Below, piece by piece: positions 11,097-23,919 of a stretch of DNA of 64,000 nt. Position 1 is the first letter of the stretch, and the number at the start of each line of letters is the position of its first letter. The position numbers and the translations under genes are program-made. The stretch covers positions 281,509,879 through 281,573,878 of the forward strand of contig CM068373.1 in assembly GCA_034769895.1 (NCBI GenBank), read 5' to 3'. The stretch is from Magicicada septendecula (lineage: Eukaryota; Arthropoda; Insecta; Hemiptera; Cicadidae). The notes beneath the pieces were generated by a model. The model did not search any database. It was not told the DNA's origin and saw only the letters and a list, made by a program, of their open reading frames with translations.

Positions 11097-14003
11097 TGTA
11101 ACGTAACAGAACGTTCCATAAAGGAAACCATTTATATAGCAAATTATCATAAGAGCAAAGTGAGGTGAACAGTATCGAACCCAAGTAGTCCTAAAAAATT
11201 GTGTAATTTTGTCTAATAATTATTTCTACTAACATGAAAAACGACCAGACTTTGACTAAGACACAAACCCCATATATATTATTAAAGTGAATAACAGTGA
11301 AAAAACCATAAGACACTATAAGAGAGAGAAATAATGTCAGAATCAACCAAAATAAAGTCATTAATTATTAAGTTTTATAACTCTGAATAGAGTATTAAGA
11401 ACTACTTTTTGTGAATGAATGGGCATGATCCATTATTATATTATGTAACGTAAATAAAAGAAATGTATTAAATGACTTAAATACATTATTAGAAAGAGTT
11501 TAAGTTAGAATAAAAATTATATATTTGTTATGACAAAAAATATTAATGTGTTGGATTTGAGACCATACACCCAGATTTCATGAAAAGAATTAATTATTAT
11601 CAGATTGAAATAGAAACTATGTGTGTTTTGTCAAGCAGACAAAAGTGAACAATTTATCTTAAATAAAGAAAGCTGTCAAATGAATAAAAAGCAGTCAAAA
11701 TAGCCAAAAACAGTACTAACTAAAACATGTGGTAGGCATATAATATTGTATAATTTATGGATTTAATGTTGCCAAAATGCAGCCAAATTGCATTAGAAAG
11801 TTGAAATATGATATAAAGCGACTATACTAATATATTTGACTAACTATAACATTGTAATAGTCAAGTTAGCAAAATATTTACCTATACCGTGTATGGCTGG
11901 AGCCAATCAACCAGTACAGAAATAATCATATCTGGCTAAATATTTACAAAATGATAACAAAAATAAAATAGAATGGTACAATACTTCAGTATACCTTAAA
12001 GAACGAACAAACTCAGTTGAAAATAAAGTCAATTATAAAAGAATTTAACTTATAAGAGTGAGATTTGTCACACTATGAAAAATGACATCTCAAGACCAAT
12101 CAATGATGCTATGTCATCCTGTAATGATAATAATATATGTAAAGAGTAACCAGGTATCACAAAAGATAGACAATATAATAAACTCTGAGTGTACACTAGT
12201 GAAATACTACATACATTAAAGAAAGAGACTAATTATTGTGTTATAACATTAACAAAAAATCTAGGCCATGAGCAGAGGCCATGTAAAAGTGTAATTATTT
12301 AAGTATTATCTATGTTAAAATTTGTTTGTTTTGTTATAGGAAGGTAGTAATGTTGGATGTTCAGATTGTGGAAGAGACATAATGCTTTCACAACAATTTT
12401 TTTGTTATAAAAATTGAATTTTCATGACAACAACCCAAGGTGGGAGTTGTATATTGTGTTACTTATTAGACTTAATTTAATTAAAAACCAATCATAATTA
12501 GTATCACTAGATTCAGTTGAAAACAGAGAATCTAAATGTAATAATGGCATACAAATTGTGAGTACTAATGTAAAACTGTTTGATAAATACCAGTGTAATT
12601 TTTGAAATATCCTTAATATGAAGAATAAGAAATTCGTTCTAAAAGCTTCTACGGAAGTGAAAATTGTTCCATGACATTCCATTTCGTTTATTCTCGAACA
12701 ATCTAGAAAGAATTTTTACACAAATATACCGGAAGTCGATGAAAACAATCAGCTTGAATTAGTATAAAAGAGAGACCAAATTCGACCCAAAAACACTTGA
12801 AACTTGAACTCCAGAACTGATGCATCACCCACGACACTGATCAACGCAGCTAAGGCGAAACCGAGAGGCGAGAAATCGACACAAGACCCGAAGAAAGGCT
12901 TTTCCCGTACATAGACAAACAGACTGACATAACCTCTACAAGAATCTACGCCAAAGTGTTGCTGAAATAGAGCAGCGACACGGCAAATTTTAATAGAAAT
13001 CACGCAGCCAGAACGTCAACGGCCCAGGAGGGACCAAAACTTTAAATAGAGAACGAATTCTGCTGTGTTCGCATAGACTGACTAACTTGACAATAATCCC
13101 CTTAACGTAAACAAACAATACACAAAGCCTTTCTCGACACTGCATGGGAATCAGCGCTACGGCGGCCAATTTCTGAATCAACGTGAAACAGATGTTTCGT
13201 AGTGGCGGCGTTTGAACGATAATCTACTGCCAAACGTTTTTACAAAAAGTGCGGAAATAGTAAATGATCGCAATTTTGACTTAAAATAGATTCAGTGCAC
13301 TCGTGAAGAGGCGAGATTGAAAAACTACCCGAGAGGAGTGTCCAGTGCGAGATTAATTAACCATTGGAACGTGAGTTACCGAAATTAAAGTCAATTTTTT
13401 TTACCTGGTTACATTTATCACACAGTTGTACTACACATGCCACACACCTTCAAATCACTTAGTTTTTCTTGTAAAGCGTCTTATTGATATGTCTTGGTAG
13501 TTCAAAGGAGTCACGTCCTGAGAGTAAAGATTTTTTCACGTATTAAACTCATGCTTTTCAACTGAGTAAAAAATTTTAAAACACTAGCCGATACTTGATT
13601 GGATAAATAAAATTGTCAATAACAATAATAATAACTTGTGAATTATTTTTTTATTAACTCTGCTATTGTATAATTTTTTATGAATGTTAGTCCTTCAGAC
13701 GATTTGTTTGTTTTTGAAGAATCATTAAACTTACCTGATTTTTCCAAGCTAAACTGACTTGTTTATACTTTTTCATAGAAGTAAGATTTAAAAATTTTAA
13801 TTACTTTAATAATCACATTTATTTCTTGGAACAAACGATTCCAAGTGGCGCCCACAAAAAACATAGTATTAAGTTGTGTTACAGGACTACATCACCGCAG
13901 AGGATCCAGTCAACAGTAAGTAACAAAAGTGCGCGGAGGTAACGCCCGACATTTTACAACACTTTTACAACACATTACACTACACTTTATCCTTTTCGTT
14001 ATA
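11097..14003 (+). repeat. 3' LTR (2,907 bp)
   Basis: Direct repeat of 4652-7558, same length, begins TGTAAC and ends GTTATA, followed by the ACTG duplication. See the 5' LTR for differences. Confidence 0.95.
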
Positions 14004-14760
14004 ACTGGAAGACGTTTTTGGAGAATTAAAGAGAAAGGAAGAAAAGTGGTTCTTAAAATAAATGCGGGAAAACAAAATATATGAAAGTGTCCATGTCGCA
14101 GGCAAGGAGAACACCAATAAACCTGACCATAAACTATTACACTTTTGAAGGAGTTAAATAAGTTTATGTAACCTTTGAGCTTATGTTAATAGTGACAGCA
14201 AGGTATCCAATGAAATAACTAAGAGAATAATGGCGGGAATAGAGCTTACTTTGGTCTAGTAAAATTAATAAGATCTAGTCTTCTCGCCCTAGAGACTAAA
14301 CTGAAAATGTTGATCAGGCCTGCAATGACATACGGTTCCGAAACCTAAACATAGGAGCAGTTGATGAGAAGGCTCTGATGACGTTTAAAAGGAAAATTAT
14401 TAGAAGAATCTTTAAACCCGTATGTAGTAATGGAGAGTTAAGCATCAGATCTAATCAAGAAATAGACTCGATTGTAAAACATGGGGATATCGTCCGATTT
14501 ATAAAGTCTAAAAGAATCAGCTGGATAGGGGATGTAGAAAGAATGGACAACTAAAGACTCCCCAATAAGAAATGAGTGGGCACATAGATGTGCGGAGAGG
14601 ACGGGCCAGGAAAGATGGCAGGCCAAGAAAACGATGGCAAGACGACGTGGAAAAAGACGTGACTAGGATGAGTGTTGGCTCGTGGAAGACCAAGGCACAT
14701 GATCGGACGCAGGAGGCGGATCATTAGGGAGAGCAAGGTCCATTCTGGACTGTAGTGCCA
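14004..14760 (+). pseudogene. 3' half of the interrupted LINE
   Basis: Resumes the LINE frame exactly where it broke at 4651: the first codons give LEDVFGELKRKEEK, followed by INAGKTKYMKV (motif D region), KRIMAGNRAYF-like text, LIRPAMTYGSET, FKRKIIRRIF, and the C-terminal ISWIGDVERMDN...RRPR-like block. Several stops and frameshifts mark it as decayed. The end near 14745 (CTGGACTGTAGTGCCA) matches the GGGCTGTAGTGC-type 3' end of the other RTE-like LINE copies in this window. Confidence 0.8.
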
Positions 14761-17700
14761 GATATGTATGTACGTATTACGAATGCTTTCACGCTGTCAT
14801 GATGTCAATATTACTAAAACAATTTTGTTCCCGACTATTTTGTTAGGCCGTCGTAAATTGCTTAGATTTTATTTTTTAAACATTTCGGCCACACCTTGAT
14901 GGAGCGTTTGTACAACAATGTGTAACACTTTACACGATAAGTTCGGTAAGGGAACGTATTTGTCTTCATACAGTTTTGTTAAAGCGTTTACAAGTATTAA
15001 CACAGAAATGTTATGGCACAGAATGGTTAAACAGAGACACACTTGGCATCTAATGCGTTGCATTACAACACAGAAATAGTTATTGGTAATGGCAAAACAA
15101 CAAAACTTTTTTTATATTTATTTATTTATATATAAGGTCGATGCAACAGGATCGGTCATTCTCTACCACAAAAATTATAAAAATGAATTTGTAAGTCATA
15201 CAGAAATTCTCATATAAATACAGTAAAATATATTAAACTAGAAGATGCTTAGTGAAAACAAACATTGCAACAAAATACACAGGAACTGGTACGATTTGGG
15301 TATTTGCTTAAATACTAGCAATAATGCAAAATAAAATGATACATATTACCCCACACAACACAAACATCATAAATACACAGCATGCAGATATATAATTATT
15401 AAATATCATTTTCTATATAGGTAACTCGAAGTTTATTGCAGCAATTATATAATAATGTGATGTTATTCAATTTAGGTTACTTCTGCAAGTACGTAGTGTA
15501 TTGCTTTTTTATTTTAAAACCTGACGTACGTTCCACTGAAAAATATCAGCATCATCAGAGGTTTGAAAAGTAAATCAATAACAATCGAAATAATTCTATG
15601 TTAATTCATTAACATAGCCTCCAGCGTTTACCAACTTCAGCCTAAAGACATCTCTACTCCATGATACTGACTGCCAGAAAACACTCTTTATCCTTTCTGA
15701 TGTTGTTCTGCCGCTACATTCGTGACCTTCTCTTCTTTCTCTCTCCCAGACATTTTTCTTTCCCGCCCTTTATGACGGTCTTCTTATTTTCTATTCATTT
15801 TTATATCCAGTTCACCTACTGTGACGATTTTAAAATAGGAAACGTATTATCGAGTAAAATTTACTTTTAAAGCGCACATTAAAATTAATATTACGTCCCT
15901 TGATTAACTCAAAATAATATTTAATAAAAAAGTTTAATGGCAAAAGGAACGCGAGTGTAAAGATAGGGAAACTAGTTAATAATAATTTACCATGCACTGA
16001 CATGCATTAACTGGAATTAACCTGCATACAGATTCTTTTACTAAACAAATAATACTGGTAAAAGTTGAAATTATTCAAATAAATAAACAACGATACAGTA
16101 GTATACTATTTAATTCTGAAGTAAAGCATTGCTTTGGATAATAAAAAGGTCAAACTTTAAATACCGTAAATAGCGAATAAAGGTGGAACTATTTTGTTGT
16201 GATGCGTAAACTCCGCGCAGTTAACTTACCTGCCCTGACATAATAATAATGCAGTCGAGATGGAGCGCTCTCGTAGTAAACACTACACCCTTGAACCATG
16301 CCCCGAAGTACTAAGATATTTTAATTTAAAAGTGCAGTTATAACAACGTGTAGAGGAAAGTATTAGTAAAGTAGTGTTTTATAAAGAAAAATGTAATCTA
16401 TTAAATTAAATGGAATGAATATGTGAGAGGGATGACATCTCTATTGACTAAGTGTAACATCTCCAATTTTTGTTTAAATTAAGAAGGTACAATGTACCAA
16501 AAGTGAGAACATTTTATAAATAACGATGTGACGTGAACTTCTGTGGGAAACAAGAACTTTCACTCGAGTTGTACTACTAAAGATGCTTAGCTACCAGACT
16601 TCATAGAACAGCATAACAGCTTCATAATTACCAGGATCTCTTCAGCTGCTTCACCCGGAAAGTAAACTACCATAATCTTCAACCATTTGTGGACACCCCA
16701 AGGACCAAGGACCAGGACACGGAGTAAACTTCACAATATCACAGGTGACACGGAGACTTGTCTTCCGTGGTTAAATGTCATTAAAACAAATGTTTACAAA
16801 AGACAGTTTAATAAACTATATAAAAGACTTTAACTATTGTCACTTTGTAAATTGTATTATGTCATACGACTAAAATTACTTGTAATAGTAATTAGTGCTT
16901 GTAGTATAAAGCTTTTCAGATACTAGAGCTTAAATTAAGTCCATTCTTCAAATGGCCCCCCTTCAAATAGTATAATAATTTAACTTACAAACCAATTTAA
17001 TATCCCGGATCCGTGGAAAAAGCTAGCACATAACAATACTTTTGTTGTGGCCACCTTTTCAGAAAATATTTTGTAAACTTTTATTTAGAAAACCTTATGG
17101 TAAAAAATCCATGTAGAACTATAAAGGATAGCACCTAATAAAGAGATGTCATTACTTAACACAAAATACTGAGTGAATAAATCATCAAACACCCCAACAA
17201 ACATTCCTTTCATTCTAACTACTACTGCTTATTAAAATCTTCATAAGAAGTTGATTAAGACTATGGCAGCCCGTGCAATTGATCTGAGGTAATTACGCAC
17301 TGGTTCCCACCGTTATAACGTAGGTAAGACGTTATACTACGTCGTTTCTGCAACAAAATTTACCCGACTGCAGAAGTTGCTCGTTTTTTCCAAGTATGTT
17401 CAAAGCGTATCCATAAAGGATCGTTTTATTTCTAGACCATAGATATTTCTAAGGGATGTAAGGTATGGTATCTCAAATAGCCTCTCCCATACAACCGTCA
17501 ACCTCACCTTCCCGAGGGATGCTTTTGCATCCGGAGCACCCTGTTACCACTGCCGAGGCTCTGACGACCGAGTATTGGAGCTATAACCATAGCTTATAGT
17601 AGAGAATTGTAGGAAATGAGATTTTCTATCCGGAGTTGCAACCTTGTTTGTGCAAGAGCACGCCCCAGGAAGTTGGCTTAGCCATAAGACCAGGCAGCCG

Positions 17701-17879
17701 AAGCAAAGTAGGCTTGGAGGCTTAGGACGCATTCCTTCTACTAAGGTATGGGTGCTGAGGACCAATAACTCGCACACACTCTATTCGAAGTAAGCAAACA
17801 AATAACGCCAGACTGGATTTTAGGACACAGATTTGGCGAGGACACAGATATATGAGATACGGTATTTAAAATGTTAGAA
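14761..17879. other. 3.1 kb without recognisable genes
   Basis: AT-rich sequence with only short, unsupported frames. One patch at 15520-15560 has a reverse-strand CTGATGAT...TCAG pattern that could be a badly decayed hammerhead-type PLE terminus, but the GAAA box is altered. A somewhat GC-richer patch at 17450-17780 has no frame I can identify. Confidence 0.5.
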
Positions 17880-18115
17880 ATGTCCTTATTAGGTAAAGAA
17901 GTGGAGCTACTAAAGGAAATGGAAGGGGAAAGACTTCCATAACAATTGTATTAGAAAAGAATTAATGGAAGAAGACCCAGAGGCTGGAGAAGAGTGACTT
18001 GGGAGGACAGTGTGAGGTACTTTCTGCAGGAGCTGGGAGTGCTGTGGAATGAAGCCAAGGGCCTGGTCATGCTCAACCTCAACCTCTACACCTTGCGGTA
18101 GAAGAGGATTGAAGT
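17880..18115 (+). pseudogene. LINE 3' remnant
   Basis: A short piece of the post-RT LINE C-terminus: translation contains RRPRGWRRVTWEDSVRYF and LQELGVLWNEAKGL, comparable to the GRPRKRW.D....L...G..W.EA blocks of the other LINE copies. It is isolated and broken on both sides. Confidence 0.55.
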
Positions 18116-18368
18116 GAAAAGAAGATGAAGATATATTTCTAAAGACTAGAAAATTCAAATTACCTATACACCTTACATTAAAAAAGTGAATTATAAGCAA
18201 AATTGTTTGACAACAATATGAAACAATTGTTATAGGAAGCTGAGCATCATACACCCGGTTAGTTATCAAACTCCTGTATTTTAATGTTAGTTAATCCTAA
18301 CGACTAACAACAAACTGTGAATGTCGCACAATTTCCTTCACCATTTATATTTTATGTCTGAAACATAT

Positions 18369-18798
18369 TGTTACGACGGTCTAACTGAACGTCGTATGGT
18401 ACAGTGGAAAACAAAATACAAGACACCAATGAAGTCACTAATATCCAGCTTTAATTATCACAAATAACAGTTGATAATTAACTAGGACAATAATCCAAGT
18501 TAAACTTGTCCACACGCAATAACAATGTCACCTAATAGAATCCCGCAAGATAATCACTTTTCACTAATAGGTATTTCAAATGCACTGAGTAATCCCCGAA
18601 GTAAACTGAAAACTAAGCGGCAGGTGTGTACTATTTATAGTCTGCAGGGTTCCATAATATGCGTCCTTAACAAACACTCAAAGTATTCTAGAGGACACTT
18701 CAGCGCGGTCTTGGGAGAAACACACACTGTCTGGGCTAGTTGAGAAGCTTGTAGAACGACACTATCGAACGTACGAGAATGTTCCTTATTACGTAACA
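18369..18798 (+). repeat. Solo LTR, family TGTTACGA
   Basis: A 430 bp unit beginning TGTTACGACGGT and ending TTACGTAACA, thus TG...CA with inverted termini, flanked on both sides by ATAT (18365-18368 and 18799-18802), a likely 4 bp target duplication. Its first part matches 41725 onward very closely. No internal region follows, so it is a recombination product (solo LTR). Confidence 0.75.
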
Positions 18799-18934
18799 AT
18801 ATTACATGTTGGAAATAGTATTAGCCGAGCTGTTAGGTGGTCTAGAGTCAATGTTGACAGACGTTACGGAGGTAATCATCGGTAACAATTGGCACGGTGT
18901 CCGCCAATTCAACCCAGTGATGAGGTGACTGTTT

Positions 18935-19310
18935 AGACAATGTGAATGTCCCCAGATTCCTGTATGCTAGTGAGACATGGACTCTTGGTAAAAGGGACGT
19001 GCAGAAGATTCAGACAGCTGAAATGAAATTTCTAAGAGGGACGCAAGGTTGTTTTCTCTTGGATCGGAAAAGGAACGAGCATATTAGACGCTATTTAAAC
19101 ATTGTATCATTGCACCAGAAGATTAAAGACCACAGAAGGAGATGTTGTGAACACTTGAATCGAATGCCCGATATCCGTCTACCTGTGGCTACCTTAGGGT
19201 TATCACCCTACTGGGAAGAGAGATGTCGGTAGACCGAGGAGGAGATGGGTTCCGGAACAGGTCTAGGTCCTAGTCCTTGGAGTGGTAATGATGATGATGA
19301 TGATGATGAA
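18935..19310 (+). pseudogene. RTE-like LINE 3' fragment with (GAT)n tail
   Basis: The frame 18942-19232 carries YASETWTLGKRDVQKIQTAE, AEMKFLRGTQGC, RKRNEHIRRYL, the standard C-terminal block of the local RTE-like LINEs. The RT domain is absent (5' truncation). It ends in a TGATGATGATGATGATGATG microsatellite at 19289-19308, as expected for an RTE-type 3' tail. Confidence 0.8.
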
Positions 19311-19889
19311 TACACTTCCCATCTGATGAATGGAATTAAGCCTTTCTAGAAGAACACATAAGTAGTGGTCCATATTGGCCAGACGACAAAACATTTTTAG
19401 ATGCTTTTTGGAAGGTAGAAGTTTAAGCTTTGTTTCGGGTTGTTTCAGGTGTTTGGCGTAACAAGTACAAAATGCAGTTTTGTATAAAGTAACAACAGAC
19501 TTCCAGACAACAAATTCGCAACTAAATAAAAATATCGTATAGTCTGTCGTTTCTATGGCTTTCAGTGTAATGTGTTATAAATAATTTTTTTCATAATTAT
19601 TAAATAATTTTCGCATCGGTCGTTATGAAAATTACATTCGTCGCCAAGCAACAGAAGTCAACAAACTGCTGACCCCTCTGTGCAATTACACTATCAGAGT
19701 CAAAATTGTTTGGATTCTAGGAACCCGATTTATATTAATAAGTCTTTTTACTCCAAACAATAAGAATAGATTACAGGTAGGTGGAAATTATTTTACAATG
19801 AAATTTAATATATCTATTTATAAGCTACAGGTTTGTAAGAAGCAATTTTATTGCTTAATGTATAATTTTACAAAGTGTTAATCAAAAAT

Positions 19890-20120
19890 TTCGTAAAGAA
19901 TTAAACGTTTTTAGTATCCAAGAACGTATTACAGGAAGCAAAGAGAGATGGACTGCTTATGTGAATGGGATCCCAGGTAGCAGGTTTGGCTCAGGAAGTT
20001 TGGCAAAACAAGCCTATTGAACAGCGAAGTATAGGAAGACCTAGGAAGCGTTGGTTAAACGGATACATTCCTTTGGGATCGGAACAGGTGAGTCACCTAG
20101 TCCCTGATCATAGAAGAAGG
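19890..20120 (+). pseudogene. LINE 3' end fragment
   Basis: Translation gives VAGLAQEVWQNKPIEQRSIG and GRPRKRWLNG, the last part of the RTE-like LINE C-terminus, followed directly by a compound microsatellite. No RT sequence remains. Confidence 0.7.
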
Positions 20121-20123
20121 ATG

Positions 20124-20191
<68 letters not shown>

Positions 20192-20208
20192 AAGAAGAAG
20201 AAGAAGAA
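20121..20208. repeat. Compound (ATA)n(AAG)n microsatellite
   Basis: About 40 bp of ATA units followed by about 47 bp of AAG units directly after a LINE 3' end. It fits a LINE tail that expanded by slippage. Confidence 0.9.
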
Positions 20209-20216
20209 TGCCAATC

Positions 20217-23200
20217 TAATATCATATTTACATATTACGAGAAATTGAAATCCGAGATATTACTAAAGGACTTTTAGCGTGTACGAGGGTATTGTTCTAA
20301 CCGTCAAACCTAAGGACTTTGGTTTACTATCGAAGTTAACTCTTCTAGACAGGCTAGACTTTCAATCTCCTAACTCACTATTTCACTACAGCTTTGAAGC
20401 CATATCTTCCTCAGGAATTATAAAATGTAAAATAATCCACTTGGAAAATTAACAACTGTGCTGAACCTGTTAGATTCAGCGTGATTTCAGTTATTTTACA
20501 ATCGGAGAGTGGTCTGATCTCTAGCGGAAAGACTGCGCGAAACAACAAAATATACGGCATGTAGTTATAGGCAGTACGGAATTACAATGCGGTAATTAGT
20601 GCTGCACCCTACCCGTGAACATATGCCCTACCGATCTCTAGTCTACACTGCGTGATCGGTGTCGGCACCTGCCGACAACTGGCAGTATGAAAACTCCAGG
20701 TGCTGCTTCCTGGCGTCATGTGCGGTACGCAAACGGACACGAAGCTGGATTTTCTGATTAAGTCTGTCGCACCATATAACTCCGTGGCTGACGGTCACAC
20801 CATTTTGTTTCCGGTAGAGAAATGAAGATTTCAACAACTTCAGTTCTTCCAACTATGTTAGGCTAACAGATCTAAACGGCTGCGGTAAGTCTCGATTACT
20901 TTCATATTAATTAACTACAATATTTCACTGGAGAAAACTGTTTTTTTTAGCAAGCCTAAGTAAGTTCATTCTGTTCACCTGTTGCGACCCTGCGTTGTGC
21001 AATACGCAATTTGTTGGTAAAGTTTTTAAAACTTTATAAAACATTCCATTCAAGTGTCAGAATTTCGGCACTAAAAAGTAAAGTATATTGAATACAAAAT
21101 ATTTAAGTTTAAAATTTATCTAACAACGATGTAATGAGATTCGAGTTACATCAATGTAGGTTATTTTAACAATGCGTAGTTGCTTTGGATAGCATACAAG
21201 TTTTACTACAATTAACAGTCAAACTTTATTAATATCTGGTAACTTACTCAGGCACATTTTGAAAGTAAATAATGTCCAATTCATATTATTTTCTGTAATA
21301 AAAAACTATGTATTCGAAACAAAGTCTTAACCACGTGGTATCTACATATTCACACTAAGTATAAAGTTTATGAGATGGTACAAAGCCATAATTAATTGTC
21401 AAATTGCAAACGAGGTAACTCACATTAGGTGAAGTTAATATTAGGAAGAATTACTGTTATAAAGATTTTCAAATAAGGCATGTTGGCCATATAAATTTTA
21501 TCAAGTTTAATTAAGTAGCTCAATAGCGGTGTTGACTTTATATATATGTATTTTGGAGGGTGTGCAAACTTTAGTGGGGCATTGTGTGTGTTCTCTGACT
21601 AAAATATATAATGGTGTAATTAGGGTTCACCGAATAGACGAGAAAAAGACCTACTACATGGCTGAACTATGAACATCATAAGCTCTCATCTTCAATACCG
21701 GAGGGATTTTGGATGACCACCAACAACACCTAAAATGTCGGCCACGAGATCGTCACCTCAATAAAAACCCTTCATGGATGAAATCAGGTGATACAAAACC
21801 AATTATTAATTACACATAGAGTCAGCACTCAATCATACCCAGTGACCAGTTATATATATCTATCAACTACAACATTTCAAGTTTTAAACATTTATTAAGA
21901 TCCCCAATTGATGGGACAGTTTAGTGTGTGGACTGGGTGCTAAATTAATTGTAAATTTCAGTATATTCCTGGTAAAATTGTCAGCTCAGAGACTGGCATG
22001 ATTACAATGCAACATTCAACATAGATTTCCACTTATTTCATTATAGGGGTTTCTTTACCGATTTTAAGTCATTCTTGCTATTAGTAATTCATCGTGTTCA
22101 ATTCAGTAGTATATATATATATATATTTTCTTGATTTAAAATCAGTTTAATTCATTTTGTATAAAAAATTACTGGGGAGGTAGGTGCATTTTCAACAAGT
22201 TTCAACCCGAAGGAATGCATGTTGAAACACCTTTCAACTTGTTTGCTGAGACAAGTTGAAGGCTGAATCATCAAGATGTTAACATGTCCGTCTCTGACCC
22301 AAGTGTATTTTTTTCATAGGGTTATAATATTATGCAATATTTCTCTTTTTATTAATTGGCAATGTTTCGGTATATATAAATTCTTTAAATTATTTATGAT
22401 AACTGGGGGGCGTTCATTATTTTATATATTTTTAATTTCTCACTGTAATTAGCCACTTAGCCACTTAGGCACTTAGTTTTGAATTTTATTATGTCCTGGG
22501 GACTACTGTATGCTTAAGCATTCTCTTATACACCTGATGTGTAATCAACCCACACCATGAGGGTAATATAAAAATAAATTTGTAATCCTAACAGGGATAA
22601 TTATAAAGAAAAAGTAAGAATTTATATACACCATGAGGGTAATATAAAAAGGGCATGGCAAGAGACCTTTATGTATATTGTATTGTATACTATTGTATAA
22701 TGTATTTGTATTGTGGAACCTGTTGTGTTTGTATATTTGTGTGTACCTTTTGGGGGTTATAAGTATTATGCATTTAGTGTATTTTTGGTGGGGACTTTGG
22801 ATATAGGGTTTTATTTGTTCGATGTCTTTTTATAAAAGAAAGTTAATGCACGGAGTCATGTAGGTATATCCTTTTCATTTTTTATAACAGGTATTCTATC
22901 TCAATTAATCATTGCTGATCATTTCTTTAAGGAAATAATTTATTTTATTTAACCTTATAATAAGTATATGAATTGTCACCCTTTAAAAATTATTTAATTT
23001 GTTTGAGTAATTATTATTGTAATTAATATTAGCAAGGAATCTATACCATTTATCTTCATTAAGTTATATGAAGCATTCTAAAAGGAACATATAAAATAAA
23101 TTTTATATTTTATTAATATTTTAATGGAAGCTTTATTTCAAGGTTAGTTATGGTTTTATATTTCAATTCATTGGTAGAGTGACATAGCAAATTATTTTCT

Positions 23201-23440
23201 TGGTTTCAATAAATATTTTCAGGTGGCCTTGTTGAGAAAGTATACTTTATTTAATTAACTATTTAAGGGGAATTATAGATTACTGTTGGGTTTATTTATT
23301 TTATTATTAATTGTTTACTGAGATAGAATAATAAAAAGGATTTGTTAATTGTTTAATTCATGAGTTTTCATTGCAAGTCCCGTCTCACTGGATCCAGCGC
23401 ATTTTGGCTTCTCTAGGCCTTAGCCTAGTTATAATTAACT
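20217..23440. other. 3.2 kb without recognisable genes
   Basis: AT-rich sequence with no supported coding region. A 23 bp segment ACACCATGAGGGTAATATAA(AAA) occurs twice, at 22552-22574 and 22628-22650. An (AT)n tract lies near 22112-22128. Confidence 0.5.
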
Positions 23441-23455
23441 TGTGGCCCCTCTTTA

Positions 23456-23516
23456 CAAAAAAAAAAAAAAAAAAATTCAAAAAATTTTCTCAAAAAAAAA
23501 AATCTTTTTTTTACTG
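23456..23516. repeat. Poly(A)/poly(T) tract
   Basis: Runs of A (about 18 and 11) and of T in quick succession after a non-repetitive segment. It could be the tail of a retrotransposed sequence on the plus strand, but the upstream source is not identified. Confidence 0.5.
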
Positions 23517-23919
23517 CTTAAGTTAAAGAGGGGTTACACAACGCCCAGGACGAAGGAAAAGACGAAGAAATTCAGACTACATTGTAGGAACCAGAAATTG
23601 AAGAAGATCTTTGGATGGACAAGCAGCAGTAGAAGATGAGAATTCAGCCACTTCAATAATCTTTGGTTCTGGAAAATGTGTAAACATTGTACAGCCGTAA
23701 TAATAATTGTTTTTTTTTTGCGGGGGAGGAAAAATGCATTATGCACCATCAGGAGACACACCGCTGGTCTCCCGGTGTGTGGGACTCGCACCCACCAAAA
23801 AACCTCCACTTTATAGGCAGGGAACCTCCCCTGGAACAACTATTCGTATGGCTTCAGGGTGGCACCTCGTATTGCGCCTACTAGGCTCCTACAACTTTGT
23901 CAATATCATCGACTTGTGA

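Larger units (their letters stand above)
4652..14003 (+). mobile_element. Gag-only LTR retrotransposon with 2.9 kb LTRs, full length
   Basis: A 9,352 bp element: 2,907 bp 5' LTR, 3,538 bp interior, 2,907 bp 3' LTR, flanked by ACTG duplications. The interior contains a primer-site candidate right after the 5' LTR and one long Gag-like frame with a single internal stop; no protease, reverse transcriptase, RNase H or integrase is recognisable. That makes it non-autonomous, like the plant TR-GAG class, and dependent on enzymes from another element, probably Ty3/gypsy-like given the Gag type and the 4 bp duplication. The two LTRs differ at only about ten positions by eye, so the insertion is recent. 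It lies inside an older LINE. Confidence 0.9.

Noticed and set aside
15520-15560. Further hammerhead-like core on the minus strand (CTGATGAT...CAGTGGAAC)
   Set aside because: The GAAA box is altered to GGAAC and stem II closes poorly; too weak to list as a feature.
17450-17780. Possible host exon in a GC-richer patch (frame 17544-17777, minus)
   Set aside because: No recognisable domain, no splice-site-bounded continuation, and surrounding sequence is repeat-derived.
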